Below, in pieces: positions 1 to 11,201 of a stretch of 50,512 nucleotides of DNA; position 1 is the stretch's first letter, and every line of letters starts with the position of its first letter. A model generated the notes under the pieces. That model did no database searches. It was given only the letters and a program-made list of their open reading frames with translations, and had not been told where the DNA came from. This DNA comes from Bimuria novae-zelandiae CBS 107.79. Lineage: Eukaryota; Ascomycota; Dothideomycetes; Pleosporales; Didymosphaeriaceae. The stretch lies in contig ML976689.1 of NCBI GenBank assembly GCA_010015655.1, positions 215,227-265,738 of the forward strand. The letters are read 5' to 3'. The translations under genes were made by a program, and so were the position numbers.

Positions 1-90
1 GTCGTTGGCAGCAGCCTTGTCGTTGGCAGCAGCCTTGTCGTTGGCAGCAGCCTTGTCGTTGGCAGCAGCCTTGTCGTTGGCAGCAGCCTT
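1..90 (-). repeat. Coding tandem repeat, 18-bp unit, five perfect copies
   Basis: The unit gtcgttggcagcagcctt occurs at 1-18, 19-36, 37-54, 55-72 and 73-90, then decays into related GCC-rich codons. It is in frame with the secreted protein on the minus strand and encodes a six-residue Ala-Asn-Asp-Lys repeat. More copies may lie outside the window. Confidence 0.9.
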
Positions 91-737
91 GTCGTCGGCG
101 GCGGCAGCTCCACCATCAGCGGCAGCAGCATCAGCTCCACTATCCGCGGCGGCCGCTCCACCCGCTGCACCAGAGCCAATCGTCGCATCAAAGGGCAGCG
201 CCGTGCTAGCCGCACCAGCTTCCGCAACGTCCTGATCGATGTTGTTCTGCAGCTTGGTCTGCTCTTCCTCGAGCTTGGCGGCGACGGACGCATCGCCCTG
301 AGCTTGCTGGGCCTGGAGCTTGAGCACGGTGGCCTGGAGCTTGAGGACCTTGTTCTTTATCTTGCCGCGCTAGAGAGACCATTAGCATCAATCTTCAAAG
401 AATCCTAAAGACTGTAGGGCTAACGTACCTGGAGAGCGTCGGCCTCCTCGCCGGTCGCTGCCGCGATAGCTGGATTGAATGCCTCCTTCTCGGCATCGTT
501 GGCGACCTGGTTGACCTCGTTCAAAATATCCTGGTCCTCGGCGGAGATGTTCTCCGGGTTGGCGGTGTCGAGGCTCGAGAAGACGGCGAGGGCCTCTTTC
601 TGGGCATTTCCAGCCGTGCCACCGGAGATGGAGATAGCATCATAAGTGGTGCTGCCCAGGATAGACTGGCGCTTGGTGATGGGCGCAGCAACGCTCAGCG
701 CGGTGAGGGAAAGAACGGTGATGGCGGAGAAATGCAT
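1..737 (-). CDS. Small secreted protein with C-terminal hexapeptide repeat (3' end outside window)
   Basis: Two exons: 737-429 and 369 to the window edge, separated by a 59-nt GTACGT..CTAG intron (428-370); the junction is in phase 0. The first 18 residues are a clear signal peptide (MHFSAITVLSLTALSVAA), followed by PITKR, a likely Kex2 processing site. The middle is Glu/Gln/Ala-rich and predicted helical (KNKVLKLQATVLKLQAQQ, then KLEEEQTKLQNN), which suggests a short coiled coil. The visible C-terminal end is Ala/Gly/Asp-rich and runs into five perfect copies of an 18-bp unit encoding AANDKA-type repeats at 1-90. The protein is cut by the window end, so its final length is unknown; 226 residues are visible. 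I do not recognise the family. An extracellular or cell-wall role is inferred only from the secretion signal. Confidence 0.75.
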
Positions 738-2333
738 TGTGATTAGATATGCAAAAAGAATGGTTTAAAGATTGGTGGTTGGATGAAGTTATTCGGATAA
801 AAGACAGGCCGGCTGTGATAGTAATGCGTAAAGAGGGAATAGAAACAGGAGCAGCGTCAAGCCGGTGTGAAAGAAGGAAAAGCCGATGAGGAAGAAGAGA
901 ATGTGATGATAGAATGAATGCTATAGGGGTGTTCACTCTGGTCTTTATATCAATGTCCCGCATCGGTGAGGCTGCATTGAGCCTCTTCCAAAACGCAGCC
1001 TTGTGTGCCTTTGCCCCTTCCAAGGCCGCGTTCAGCAGCGCGTAGCACGAATTTCCCCACGAGTGACGGAGCAATGGCAGCTGTTGCAGACGTCTCGTGT
1101 ATCGAAGTAGCTGTAGTAGTGTGCTCGATCGCCCTTGGCTACGGTTACATGTGTGCCTGAAACCCCAACCTCGGACGAGGCGGCAAACTGGTGGTTGACT
1201 GGGGTGTTCTCAGACGTAGCGAAGAGCTTGGCGGGGGATTTGAGTTAGACTTGGCATAGCATGACAGGGTTGGGAGAATGCCCAAAGCGGTCAAAGTTGC
1301 CTGACAGGAGCCTCTGCTGCACAGTGCACATAAGCCAAGCGTTTTAGCCAAGATTTCTTGTGTGTGAAGGAGAAGCTTGATTTCCTGAGATGCCCCGAAG
1401 TAGTGGTGGGCAGAGTTGGCAACAAGCAAGCGATAGGCAGGTTGATTACTATATTAAGCGTTGAAAGATCACCCTCGCGTCCGTGCCAGTTCTAATCTTG
1501 TAATCAATCTGCCTGTCGCTTGATTGTTGCCAACTCTGGTGGTGGGACTGTTGGCCAGCCAGGCAGGCATCTTCAGAATAATGCCTCGCTGTCGATACGG
1601 ATCACGACATCGTGACCGTTCCAGCGGTAAGTTTACCTTGAACCACGCCCGGTTACATACATGCGCGCTCGTAATATCTCGGTACTCATTAGATTCTTCA
1701 TGCGCATGGCGCTCAATAGAAACACGCATCCAGTCGCAGTCGGATGTCTTCGTGGCGATTGTTTATTGGATTCCTTGAGCCAATTGAACTGCATGGAGAT
1801 AACCGCTGTGCGATTCACGGCCATTAATGACAGTGGATTCGGAAGTGGGTCAGATCTAGTTCTGTTTTGGCTGTATCTAGACATCGAAAGACCGGAAGTT
1901 CATATGCATCGTTAAATTATGGAAGCAGATGAATCTTTCGGTAGGAACTGCCGAAGCCGTGTACAGAGGCGAAAGATCGGGTTTGAGCTTATGCGTTGAA
2001 AGCTGACGTATGGGAAGTTGAGGCTATCCATCCGCACGGGAGGTCGATTAAACCGCGGAATGGGTGTTCTGCGTAAGAGTTTCAGATCTGGTCCTAACCT
2101 TACAGTCGATTCGATGCTATGCAACCCTCCCAAAGTTGTTGTGTGAGTGCTACTCGGTCATGTTGGTCCCGACAGTAATACATAAGATCGCCCGTTCTTG
2201 AGATTGTCTAGGATCAAGGGACGTAAACGGGGAGAGATGTGCATGTCATTGGGCTCTGCGATAGAGTATCGAAACACGGTGGTGCCGTTCGATTGTCGTA
2301 TGTGTATGTACAGTGCCGATCTAAGGTTGCAAT
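738..2333. other. Gene-free stretch between two minus-strand genes
   Basis: No convincing coding sequence is visible: open frames here are short, overlap on both strands and have no recognisable protein features. The first few hundred bases are the promoter side of the secreted-protein gene. The only structure I can support is the inverted repeat at 1411-1538. The far end (about 2140-2333) is the 3' flank of the AhpD-like gene. Confidence 0.5.
1411..1538. repeat. Imperfect inverted repeat, 39-bp arms, 50-nt loop
   Basis: The arm at 1411-1449 (starting cagagttggcaacaagcaag) is the reverse complement of 1500-1538 with about three mismatches. A transcript would fold into a long hairpin. It may be a foldback or MITE remnant; no target-site duplication is evident. 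Confidence 0.7.
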
Positions 2334-3236
2334 CTACAACTTCGCCTTTAACGGAGCGAAGGTCGACCCTTGCCCACCACTGATAGCTTCCACCACCTCG
2401 TCAACCTTCTGAAGCACCCAAGTGCAACCCTCATCGCTCACCAGCCATTTAATGCCCTCCTCTTCACCCGCTCTGGGTTCTGTCTTCCACGTTCCGTCGT
2501 CCCACGCTTTGCGCAGGCCGAACACGTGGCTTAGCACCTGCGGGCCGACGCCCTGTTGAGCACGCAAGCATGCAACGGCGCACAGGCTTGTTGTTATCCG
2601 ACCCACATCGGCGCCCGTCGAGCGCTCCGGGTCGCTGAAAAGCGCGCCGTATTCGCTGCTTATAATGAAGACGGGCAGGTCGGGATGTGCGTCGGCGAGC
2701 TTGTTCTCGAGCTTCTCTGCCAAAGGCCTATATATCGAATTCCACAGCGCCTTGCCTCGCGAGTTTATAGAGTCGACGTTGGACTGCGTGGGTAGACGGG
2801 ACGGCTTGGTGTTCAGCGAGGCGGCGATTGACGAGGGAAGCTCAGCGCGGAAGGCATTCAGCATGTTGATGGTACGAGGAACCTGTTGCTCGTCATTAGC
2901 TATATATTGTTAAGTAGGAAGGAGCTATCGTACGCCATTGAAGCCGATGCACTTTAGGCCGACTTCACGCATCAACTCTGCTATCTCCACGGCATCCTTT
3001 TCAGGCTTGTTCTCGCTTGCAGATCTGTATAGTGCTACCATCGACTCGGGCGAATTCATCGTCATTGTCGTAGCCGTCGACAGCGTGAGCCATGACGGCC
3101 GACCCAGCTTGTGTGTTGTCGCTTCCTCTTCTATCTTTTTGTACACAGACTGGATCTGGCGAGGAGCTGGAACGGGTCCCGGACGGGCATGTGCCGCGTT
3201 GATGAGCGCTTTCACGCCCGCTCCTAGCTTGGACAT
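2334..3236 (-). CDS. AhpD / carboxymuconolactone decarboxylase-like protein
   Basis: Two exons, 3236-2934 and 2882-2334, joined across a 49-nt intron (2933-2883, GTACGA..CAG) in phase 0, give 283 residues. The start at 3236 was chosen because the frame upstream to 3338 (34 more residues) looks like leader sequence; the longer start cannot be excluded. Helical segments with [18 protein letters not shown] followed by [11 protein letters not shown] resemble the alpha-helical AhpD-like fold of fungal carboxymuconolactone-decarboxylase-like proteins, and EYGALFSDP is a second distinctive block. No CxxC peroxidase pair is visible, so an alkylhydroperoxidase activity should not be assumed. It diverges from the GMC oxidoreductase gene with 868 bp between start codons, so the two may share a promoter region. 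Family call moderate, gene model good. Confidence 0.75.
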
Positions 3237-4104
3237 CGTGAACGCGAAGGTGGGAGTGAAATCCGCGTTTAGGGCTTCACTTGGGGGACCGACAAGTCGC
3301 AAAGAGTTCGGACAAATATATAGACGTGTTGGAATCACTAAGTGGCATGCGCATCCAGGATCTAAATCGCGACGAGCAATTGTCGCACGAGCGCAGTGCC
3401 GTTATAATTCCTTACAAGCGCGGCAATGATGCAACATGATCCTGAGGTCGGAACTACATCTACATCCGAAGCTAATCCACAGCTCCAGCTACTTTTGCGG
3501 CCGACACACAACTGCAGCATTCGAATGTATCGCACGTCTGCGGCCTTCGAGATCATCATAAAATATAGAACACCAGGATTTGATGCGAAGATGACAGCCT
3601 TGTTCCTCAGGGTGATGCCGCTGCACGAGGATGCACTTTCACACCGCTCCTACACCCAATCGCATTCTTGTCACGTAACTCAGAGTGCAAAAGGCCTGGC
3701 AGTTGACTATGCGATCAGAATGCTAGTGAACGAGGGTGTGCGGATTTACACCCCTGTCTTGCGACCTTCCTGCTTCGACCCTCGGCCTCTCAGCGACGAG
3801 AATGAGCTCACATAATCCGCACGACATGCACTCCGAGAATAGGAGGAACCCCCTGTGGCTTACGGTAGAATATCCGGCTCTTTTTTAGCCAACGACATAC
3901 GCCTCATCCCCGGGTACCTTGGTGCTGTGCAGCTGGTGGCTGACATGGCTATACCCGTGGACGGCTGTTATTCGGCAGTGAACGAGAGGAACTGACGAAC
4001 AGGAGTGGGCTGATAAACGCATATGCGAGGAATCAAGATATTACAGTATAGAGTCGTGCGGATTCCGTTCCTGCGCTTTACCTTCCGTCTATGCACATTC
4101 TAAC
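3237..4104. promoter_or_regulatory. Shared intergenic region of two divergent genes
   Basis: It separates the start codons of the AhpD-like gene (-) and the GMC oxidoreductase gene (+). Several open frames cross it but none has protein-like composition or splice support. I see no specific operator that I can name. Confidence 0.45.
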
Positions 4105-6277
4105 ATGTCTACAACTACGCGCAAGGCCTTCTTTGGTGCTTTCTTTCTAGGAGCAGACCTTTTGAGCACCATCAATGCATTCCACACCTTAGGCAGGAGA
4201 GCTGAAGTCAAGTATTCGACGTCGGAGCTTCTCGAATCATACGACTACGTCGTGGTAGGAGGCGGAACGTCGGGTCTAACAGTTGCGAACCGCCTGAGCG
4301 AGGACCAGAACAGTGAGCTTACCTTCTGTTCTCAATTCAGGCCTCGCTCTTACATACCCCACAGGAACGGTACTAGTCATAGAGATTGGCTACTTCGGCG
4401 ATGAACCGTGCATATGGATGCCTATCAATACCATCACTAGTGGCAATTCCGCCTGCGCGAAGCACCGCTTCAACAGTATGTACCTTGCGCTACATACATG
4501 TTGTACAGCTAATACAACTACCCCACCAAGTTACCAGCGTCCCTCAAACCGAGATTGTCCAACAATCGGTGTATCGCTATGCAATTGGCGCCGTTGTCGG
4601 CGGAAGCTCTGCTGTGAATGGAATGGTATTCGACCGGGGCGCCAAAGCAGACTACGATGCTTGGGAAGAGCTGGGCAATCCCGGGTGGGGATGGGACGGC
4701 TTGTTCCCGTACTTCAAGAAGAGTGTCAATTTTACCGCACCCAGCGAAGAAGATGCCGTGGAAATTGGGTACACATGGAATCAAAGTGCGTGGGGCCATG
4801 GCCCAGTACAAGCATCGTACCCATCTTGGGCGTGGGAGACACAGAGTAAGTGCGATCATGCGAGTACAAGCGATATAGTCTTGCTCCAGAGGTTTTCATG
4901 CCGCGTACGAGCAACCCTGAGGTGGAAGCAAAGCACCATGTTCAACGCGTGGAAACATGCTGATTGTTTCCAGAAACCTCTTGGGACGCATGGGAAGACA
5001 TGGATATCCCGCTACCGCAAGAGCATGCTTTGGGCGATGCAGTCGGTCGTTTCTGGGTGCCCTCGTCTGAACATCCAACCAATCGAACTAGGTCGTACGC
5101 GCGGTATGCCTACTACGATCCTATCGCATCTCGTCCCAACTACCATCTCCTCGTGGGCCACAAGGCTGGGAAGCTAGCTTTATCATCGACCAACGAAGCG
5201 GAAGGAGTCGTCTTCTATCAGCGCGACAACCCAAGTGAGAAGATCACAGTGAAGGCAAAGAAAGAGGTGGTATTAGCAGCTGGTGCGGTACACTCTCCAC
5301 AGATCCTCCAACTGAGTGGAATCGGCCCAAAAGCCGTTTTGGAGGCCGCCAACATCGAGGTCAAAGTCGATGCACCGGGCGTGGGGAACAACTTCCAGGA
5401 CCACCCACAGGTATATCTGATTTGTAATTGTGAGTTCAATTGTCCCCTCCCACTTCGGAAGCACACTAACTTGTTAGACACCACCGACGTATGGCCCAAC
5501 CCCGGCACCCTCGCCAACAACGCCACCTACCTCGCAGAAGCCCAAGCGCAATACTCCACCAACAAAAGCGGTCCCCTCACTCAAGCCCTCAACAGCGCCT
5601 TCGTGTTCCTCCCACTCAACACAATCCACTCCTCGCCGTCTACCTTCCACTCGAAGCTCGCAGCTCAAAGCGACGACGCCTTCCTCGCGCCCAACCTGCC
5701 TCCCACGGTGCTCGCAGGCTACGCCGCGCAAAAGGCACTCCTCGCAAAACTCTACGCCTCCCCCAATGCCTCCGTGTACGAAAGCCCCTTCGGCGGCGCC
5801 TGTACTCGCGGCCTCATTTTGCAGAAACCGCTATCGCGCGGACACATCCACATCAACGCATCGGACCCGTACGGCGAGCCAGCCGTCGACTTCCGCGCGT
5901 ACACCAACCCGCTCGATCTCGAGCAGGGCATCGAATTCTTAAAGTACACGCGGCGGTACCTGCGCAATCCCAAATTCGGGTACCTCTCGCCCGTGGAGAC
6001 GGCGCCGGGGCCGAACGTGACGGATGCCGATACCGCGGGGCTGCTGGCGTACGTGCGGTTGACGGCGGGACCGACGAGTTTCCATGCGAGCGGGACGACG
6101 GCGATGATGGCGCGGCGCCTGGGGGGCGTGGTGGGGAGCGATTTGAGGGTGTACGGGGTGGGGAAAGTGAGTGTGGTGGATGCGGGGATTATGCCCCTGA
6201 TTCCGGGGACGCATTTAAGCGCGACGGTTTATGCGGTTGCGGAGAAGGCGGCGGATATTATTAAGGGGAGGGCGTGA
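4105..6277 (+). CDS. Secreted GMC-family FAD oxidoreductase
   Basis: Five exons: 4105-4312, 4365-4479, 4538-4845, 4974-5429, 5478-6277; total 628 residues. All phases agree. The last intron (5430-5477, 48 nt) has no stop and is a multiple of three, but removing it restores the NYTTDVW block. The protein has an N-terminal hydrophobic signal, the FAD dinucleotide motif VVGGGTSG (about 50-57), GMC signature 1 (GAVVGGSSAVNGMVFDRGAK), signature 2 (GAVHSPQILQLSGIG), and the C-terminal catalytic block FHASGT...PGTHLSATVYAVAE with the expected histidine pair near 565 and 608. Such enzymes oxidise alcohols or sugars (aryl-alcohol oxidase, glucose dehydrogenase and relatives); the substrate cannot be read from the sequence. 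The 128-nt third intron (4846-4973) is the least certain junction. A transposon begins 17 bp after the stop. Confidence 0.88.
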
Positions 6278-6386
6278 GGGGAATAGTTGGGGTACAGCCA
6301 CTCGCCAAAAGTTTGGTTCGCCAAGCCCACAACAAAGTGCGACGCGTATCCTTGCAAAACTCTCAACCACCAATAACTCAACAACC

Positions 6387-7930
6387 ATGAGAGCTTTTAG
6401 CACAGAAATAAGTGCAAATCGTCGCCGAAAGAGAGAGCTTTCAATTGCTACGCGCTAAAGTATTATTTCTAAAGCGGAAGCTGGGGTATCGACGGCGGAG
6501 CTTGCAGAGGAGTTTTCTTGTACATTAAAATGTATACGCGACACAATCAAAGATATCGTCAAACCGGTAGCAACGCTTCTCGCCCTCGATCAGGCAGGCC
6601 ACAGATTCTTACGCGTAGAGAGGAGCGTGCCCTGTGGCGACAAGCTCGAAAATATCCTAAAATACAGTATAGAGAGCTCCTCAAGGAGACCGCTCTACGC
6701 AGGGCTATCAGTCACAATACAGCCTATAGAGTATTAAAAAGAGAGGGCCTCACCAACTTTAGGGCAAAGAGAAGGCTAAAAATTAATTAATTAACTACGC
6801 GCAAGCGCCTACACTAGTATTACGCGTATAGAGATATTAATTAGCGTCGCACCACACTTAGGTTCTTAGATAAGTGCTTAGTTCAGAAGGCACTAGGGCA
6901 AAACACTAAGTAGGTATTCTGCTACCTATAGGAGAAATAGAAACCTTGTATAATTACTAAGGCGTATACAAGCCGCGCGCCAGGATAGATAGTGTAGGCT
7001 TTTATATAGATTAATTTAACAGGGCGTACTAAGAGGTCTCCCTTAGTTATTATAAAGAGGGACTCTAACGCTTTATAAGGAGGATACTTAGCTTAGAGCT
7101 ATATTAAGGCTCTTAAGAAAGGCCTACTATTTAATTATTAAGTAAAAGATTAATTTATACATAATAACGCGCGTATCTATACTGTTACGACTACAAGGAC
7201 CAAAAGAAGGAAGCCAGGTAATTACGCCAAGGAAGTAATTGTTGACGGGACGGCAGAAACAACGAAACACAAAGAGGCGCGGGGCAGCTTATGTCAGCAG
7301 TCACGTGATGAAGTCCCGCATAAAAGGAAGTCCCATGGGACTACCAGAGTCCCTGGGACTACGGAGTCTTGGCGGGACTACAAGGAGGAAACAGACTGGT
7401 ATATAGTGTGACGATTCTCCTATGTTGTTTCTCTCCTCGTAGTCAACTCACATATCTTCTGTGCGAGTACGTTCTCCTATACAGACTAATAGTTATCTTA
7501 CTTTGTTATAAGATTGGATTGTCCAGCCGCGCTAAGTGTCGCATTAACTTGTACCACTAAATAATCCGTGAAGCACCACGATACCTTACCGCCCTAACCC
7601 GGACCGGACTAAGGTGTGAGAGCCTCATAACATATACGGTAGAAAAGGCTACTAATTTTTTTAAGGCTTATAAGATTTAGACTATTAATTTCCCCTTCTA
7701 CTTTCTAGACCTTAACCTTATTAAGCACCTCTAGTGGGCGCTTAAAAGGCAACTCTAAAAAGACTACCCTTACCTTATAGGTAGAGGGAGAGGACAAGAG
7801 GAGTAGGATAAGTTCTATAAAGTATTAAAAAGCTACTAGCTTAAAATCTTTATAAGCCTAATTCGCGAGCTTATTTTAAGTATACTATATAGAATTAAGG
7901 CTATATAAGTAGCGCGAGGATATTAAATAA
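6387..7930 (+). pseudogene. Broken Tc1-like transposase of element A, split by a solo LTR
   Basis: ATG at 6387 starts an N-terminal helix-turn-helix domain with an early TAA (a CAA to TAA type change) and a one-base frameshift near 6550. It continues as RYRQTGSNASRPRSGRP and ITTVS-like HTH sequence to 6790. After that it is RIP-degraded but still readable: SYIKALKKGLLFNY, then HNNARI at about 7160-7177. It resumes behind the LTR as FPFYFLDLNLIKHLWWALKR (about 7690-7755; the second W codon is now TAG). The expected catalytic Asp of DNAR(I) is Asn, and the acid of NPIEHLWW is Lys, both G-to-A changes as RIP would make. It cannot make an active enzyme. Confidence 0.85.
7183..7632 (+). mobile_element. 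Solo LTR (450 bp) with perfect 5-bp target duplication
   Basis: The sequence starts TGTTACGAC and ends CTCATAACA, so its ends are the TGTTA/TAACA inverted pair of an LTR. TATAC flanks it on both sides (7178-7182 and 7633-7637). It sits inside the catalytic domain of element A's transposase, and removal restores the frame ...ARIYTVEKA. It is visibly less RIP-mutated than its host. A diverged copy lies in reverse orientation at 36830-37343. No internal retrotransposon genes are present, so it arose by LTR-LTR recombination. The superfamily (Copia or Gypsy) cannot be told from an LTR alone. Confidence 0.9.
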
Positions 7931-9350
7931 AATATTAAAATTAATTTATCCTATTTAATACTAAAAAAACTATATTTACTATATAAATTAATATACGGAG
8001 GTGTCTTCTAAAAGTTCTTGCTCACGCTAGTTGAAAGCCCAAAGCGCCACCAACCTTGGCACGGCTTGGCAGAAGGAAAACTTCTTAATCCCGCTTTATA
8101 AAGCTATAGATAGCTCTATACACTTAATTATTATTATTATAATAGCTTTAAATACTCTACTTTTTACCCGTGCCTTAATTATCTACTTAAAGTCTCCTTT
8201 TATAGGCAAATTTACCTTTAAGATAGCTAAGGAAACAGGCCTCTTAGCTTAAATAATTAACTCTATATACGCTTAAGCTATTAAACGAGGCTTTAAGCCT
8301 AACGCGCCTCTTAGAATCGATAATCGCTTTCTTATAGATGCTCCTCGCTCAGGCCGTCCACGCAAGGAGGTAGCAGAGACTCTGATGCAGAAAGTACGGC
8401 GCGACCGTTATGGACGAGAGAAGTCATGTGCTGACCTTGCTGGGGATCTCAGCCAGGAAGGAATCAACATCTCTGCTACTACAGTGTGGAGAGTACTCAA
8501 GAAAGCAGGCTTCAAGAAGGCCAAGCCAACGAGGAAGCCTGGGTTGACACAGAAGATGAGAGAGGAGAGACTGCAGTGGTGCAAGGATCATGAGCATTGG
8601 ACGCTAGAGGATTGGAAGAATGTGATCTGGTTAGATGAGACGTTTGTTATTCTTCTCCACCGCCAAGGAGGATACAGGATCTAGAAAACGTTAGATAAGG
8701 CTATAGTACAGAGCTGCATTCAGGAGAGATAAAAGGGCTACTCTAAATTCATGTTCTAGGGCTGCTTCTCGTACGAGAAGAAGGGTCTTTGTTACTGCTA
8801 AAAGCCTAAATTAAAGAAAGAGAAGAAGTATTTAATTAAGAAAATTAATAAGTTAAATAAGCTTCTTAAACCTATTATAAAGGAAAAGTAGGAGCTCTTA
8901 AATAGTATAAGAAGGATAGGGTTAAGGAAAAAGCCTAGCAGAGCTCCTAAGTGGTAGTAAAATAAGAAGAATAGCAAGCTCGCTCATAGTAAAGGAGGAG
9001 GTATTAGCTAGTGGAGATACTAGAGTTAGGTTCTTATCCTAAAGCTAATTCCTTTTGCGAAGGAGTGCATAAAGGAGAGGCCACAGACTATTGTTTAAGA
9101 GGACAAAGCACCTTCTCACGCTCACTATGCTCAAGCTCTTCTCTATAGCAAGAAAGAGATTGAGAGGCTGCTCTAGTGTGGCAACTCGCCTGACCTAAAT
9201 GCTATTAAGCCCTGCTGGTTCTGGATAAAGAGGAATACTACAAAGAAAGGAGCTCCAAAGAGCAAGGAAGTAGCAGTTAAGGTGTGGGAGAAGTGCTAGG
9301 ATAAGCTCCCTCAGGCTTAGATCTAAGCTTGGATTAAAAGAATTCCTGTA

Positions 9351-11201
9351 ACGTGTTCGATCACTCATCCGCGCACCCTACCAAAATCGCGACTTGTCTT
9401 TCTATAATTGCTCCTTAACAACGTAATAAAATAGGTAGTAAATAGATTTATTAAGTGCGCGCTATCTAGTAGTATACTAAGTTCTTGTATAACCTTGTTC
9501 GTGGCACTTGCTGCAGGTTAGCGGTGCTCGAGGCCTACTTAGGTGCCCCGCCTGCTCTACCTACTAGAGTACCCTTTCGGCCTTTGCAGCAAGCAATTAA
9601 CCTTCCTCTACTTATATAGCTCCTCTACGGGCTATATACTATTAGCGCTGCTACTCTTTACGCTACTACTACTAAATAGCCTATTAAAACTTCTTATTCT
9701 CCTTTATAAGGATTATTACTGAATTTATTATAAGTTAACACCCTTTAATAAGCTAGTAGATAGCCTAGGTAGTAGGGCTCTATAAAGGCTAATTAAGGTA
9801 GTTTTAAATAAATTAAGCCTATTACTCTAGCTAAGTAATAGTATATAGCGTTTTTAACGTTTATATAATCTTAGCGTTAGCTGCTACCCTTAGCAAAGAT
9901 AGCGTCTTAATAACTATTAGTAATAATAAGACGCGTTCTAAATTCTAAATAGGCTAAGACTAGCCTTATTACTTAAAAGCTAGCCTAGATATTCTATTTT
10001 AACAAGACTATCTCTCTAATACTTAGGTATATCTATAAAAAGTCTTACTTATTAATATAGAAGACGTATTGTCGCGTAAGCTTAGACACTTAGTAGCTAT
10101 ATATAACCTTAAGAGGCGAGAAGCAGCTAATATTAAGTGGCTAGAGTAGGTGTAACGTATAAGAGGATATATAGAGCGTAATAATCTTATTCTTTGCGTA
10201 GTACTTATTGAACTTAGGCGTTGCGTGGCTACCGTGGCTATTAAGGATAAGTAGTTGGTAGGCCCCTATCGTATAGGCTTTAGTATGTTGGTGGAAGTGC
10301 TTTACGCACTCGAAGCCTAGGTTATCTATAGTCTAGCTATTATTGCTAATAGCGATAGTCTAATTAGGTAGTAGGCCTTAATACTAGCTAGCTTAGTAGA
10401 GCTTCCCTTGTAGAATTACGAAGGGTGGGATAGACTAGCTAGACGCATTAATACACTTAATTATTATTATTTACTCGCGATTACTTAGCTATATAGTTAC
10501 TATATAGCTAACTATCTTAGAGCTTATAATAACTTTTAACGTTATAGTAATACCTATTAAGAAGCTAGTCTTATTAAAGTTATAAATATTTATATTAAAA
10601 ATACTATATAACTAGCGTGTCTTTTTTATAAGCTTAAACTACGCGTGGATTATAATAGGGTTTTTAAATTTTACGCACTATAAGTAGAATTTATAATTTT
10701 ACGCGCTATAAGTAGAATTTATAATTCTATTTAGTCTAGAGCTTTACTTAGCGCTTAATAAAGCGCGACACCTACTTCTTACTAACTAATTATAAAAGTA
10801 GCTTTTAGCCCCGCGCAGTAAGCAAATTATCTATTATTTATTATATATTAATAATATAAGGTAGAAATCCGCGTTAGTTAAGGTCTAGGATCTACTCTAC
10901 TAGGGATTACTCCTTAGTAGGGTGTAGCTTTTGTTTTTAAACGTTAGAAATAGCTTAAGGGTAAGCACCTTTAGTACAGTCGTAGATAGTTATTTTAGGG
11001 ACATTATATAGTCGCGCAGCCTGGCAGTGACTTATAACCTGCTTATTCTAAATTACCTGCATTAAGAGACTAAGTCTCCCTTCCTTTTGAGCCTGCTGGA
11101 CGTGCTGGGGGAGCGGCATTGCGAGAGTTGTAAAAGGACGCGTCGCGATTTTGGTGGGGTGCGCGGATAAGTGATCTGCGCGGATGAGTGATCGAACACG
11201 T
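9351..11201 (-). mobile_element. Element C: pogo/Fot1-like transposon, nested in B
   Basis: The 25-bp ends are perfect inverted repeats (ACGTGTTCGATCACTCATCC... at 9351-9375 and its complement at 11177-11201), flanked by TA on both sides (9349-9350, 11202-11203). Excision restores the B transposase frame IPV-HIKKIIKLEGG. The right end carries an extra, slightly diverged 17-bp copy of the TIR core that the left end lacks. The body is strongly TpA-enriched. Confidence 0.9.
9750..10450 (-). pseudogene. RIP-degraded pogo/Fot1-type (DDE_1) transposase of element C
   Basis: On the minus strand around 10380-10030 the translation, with stops, includes GFECVKHFHQHTKAYTIGAY, LLILNSHGSHATPKFNKYYA and KNKIITLYISSYTLHLL. 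This matches the layout of the second catalytic block of Fot1/pogo transposases (normally LDGHGSH followed by a PPHTSHLLQPLD block). The catalytic Asp is Asn here and the PPHTSH block is damaged. Exact ends cannot be set because both flanks are too mutated. Confidence 0.75.

Noticed and set aside
1145..2133. Several 60-94-codon frames on both strands.
   Set aside because: They overlap one another, have no signal, domain or splice support, and codon composition is not protein-like.
3426..3815. 129-codon frame between the AhpD-like and GMC genes.
   Set aside because: No recognisable motif; it overlaps frames on the other strand and lies where two divergent promoters are expected.
4890..4962. 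Extra coding exon in the GMC gene (K-VFMPRTSNPEVEAKHHVQ).
   Set aside because: It would need a downstream intron of under 30 nt before the next exon; the single 128-nt intron gives continuous conserved sequence.
8031..8252. Open frame of 73 codons at the left of element B.
   Set aside because: It is the degraded N-terminal part of the B transposase, not a separate gene.
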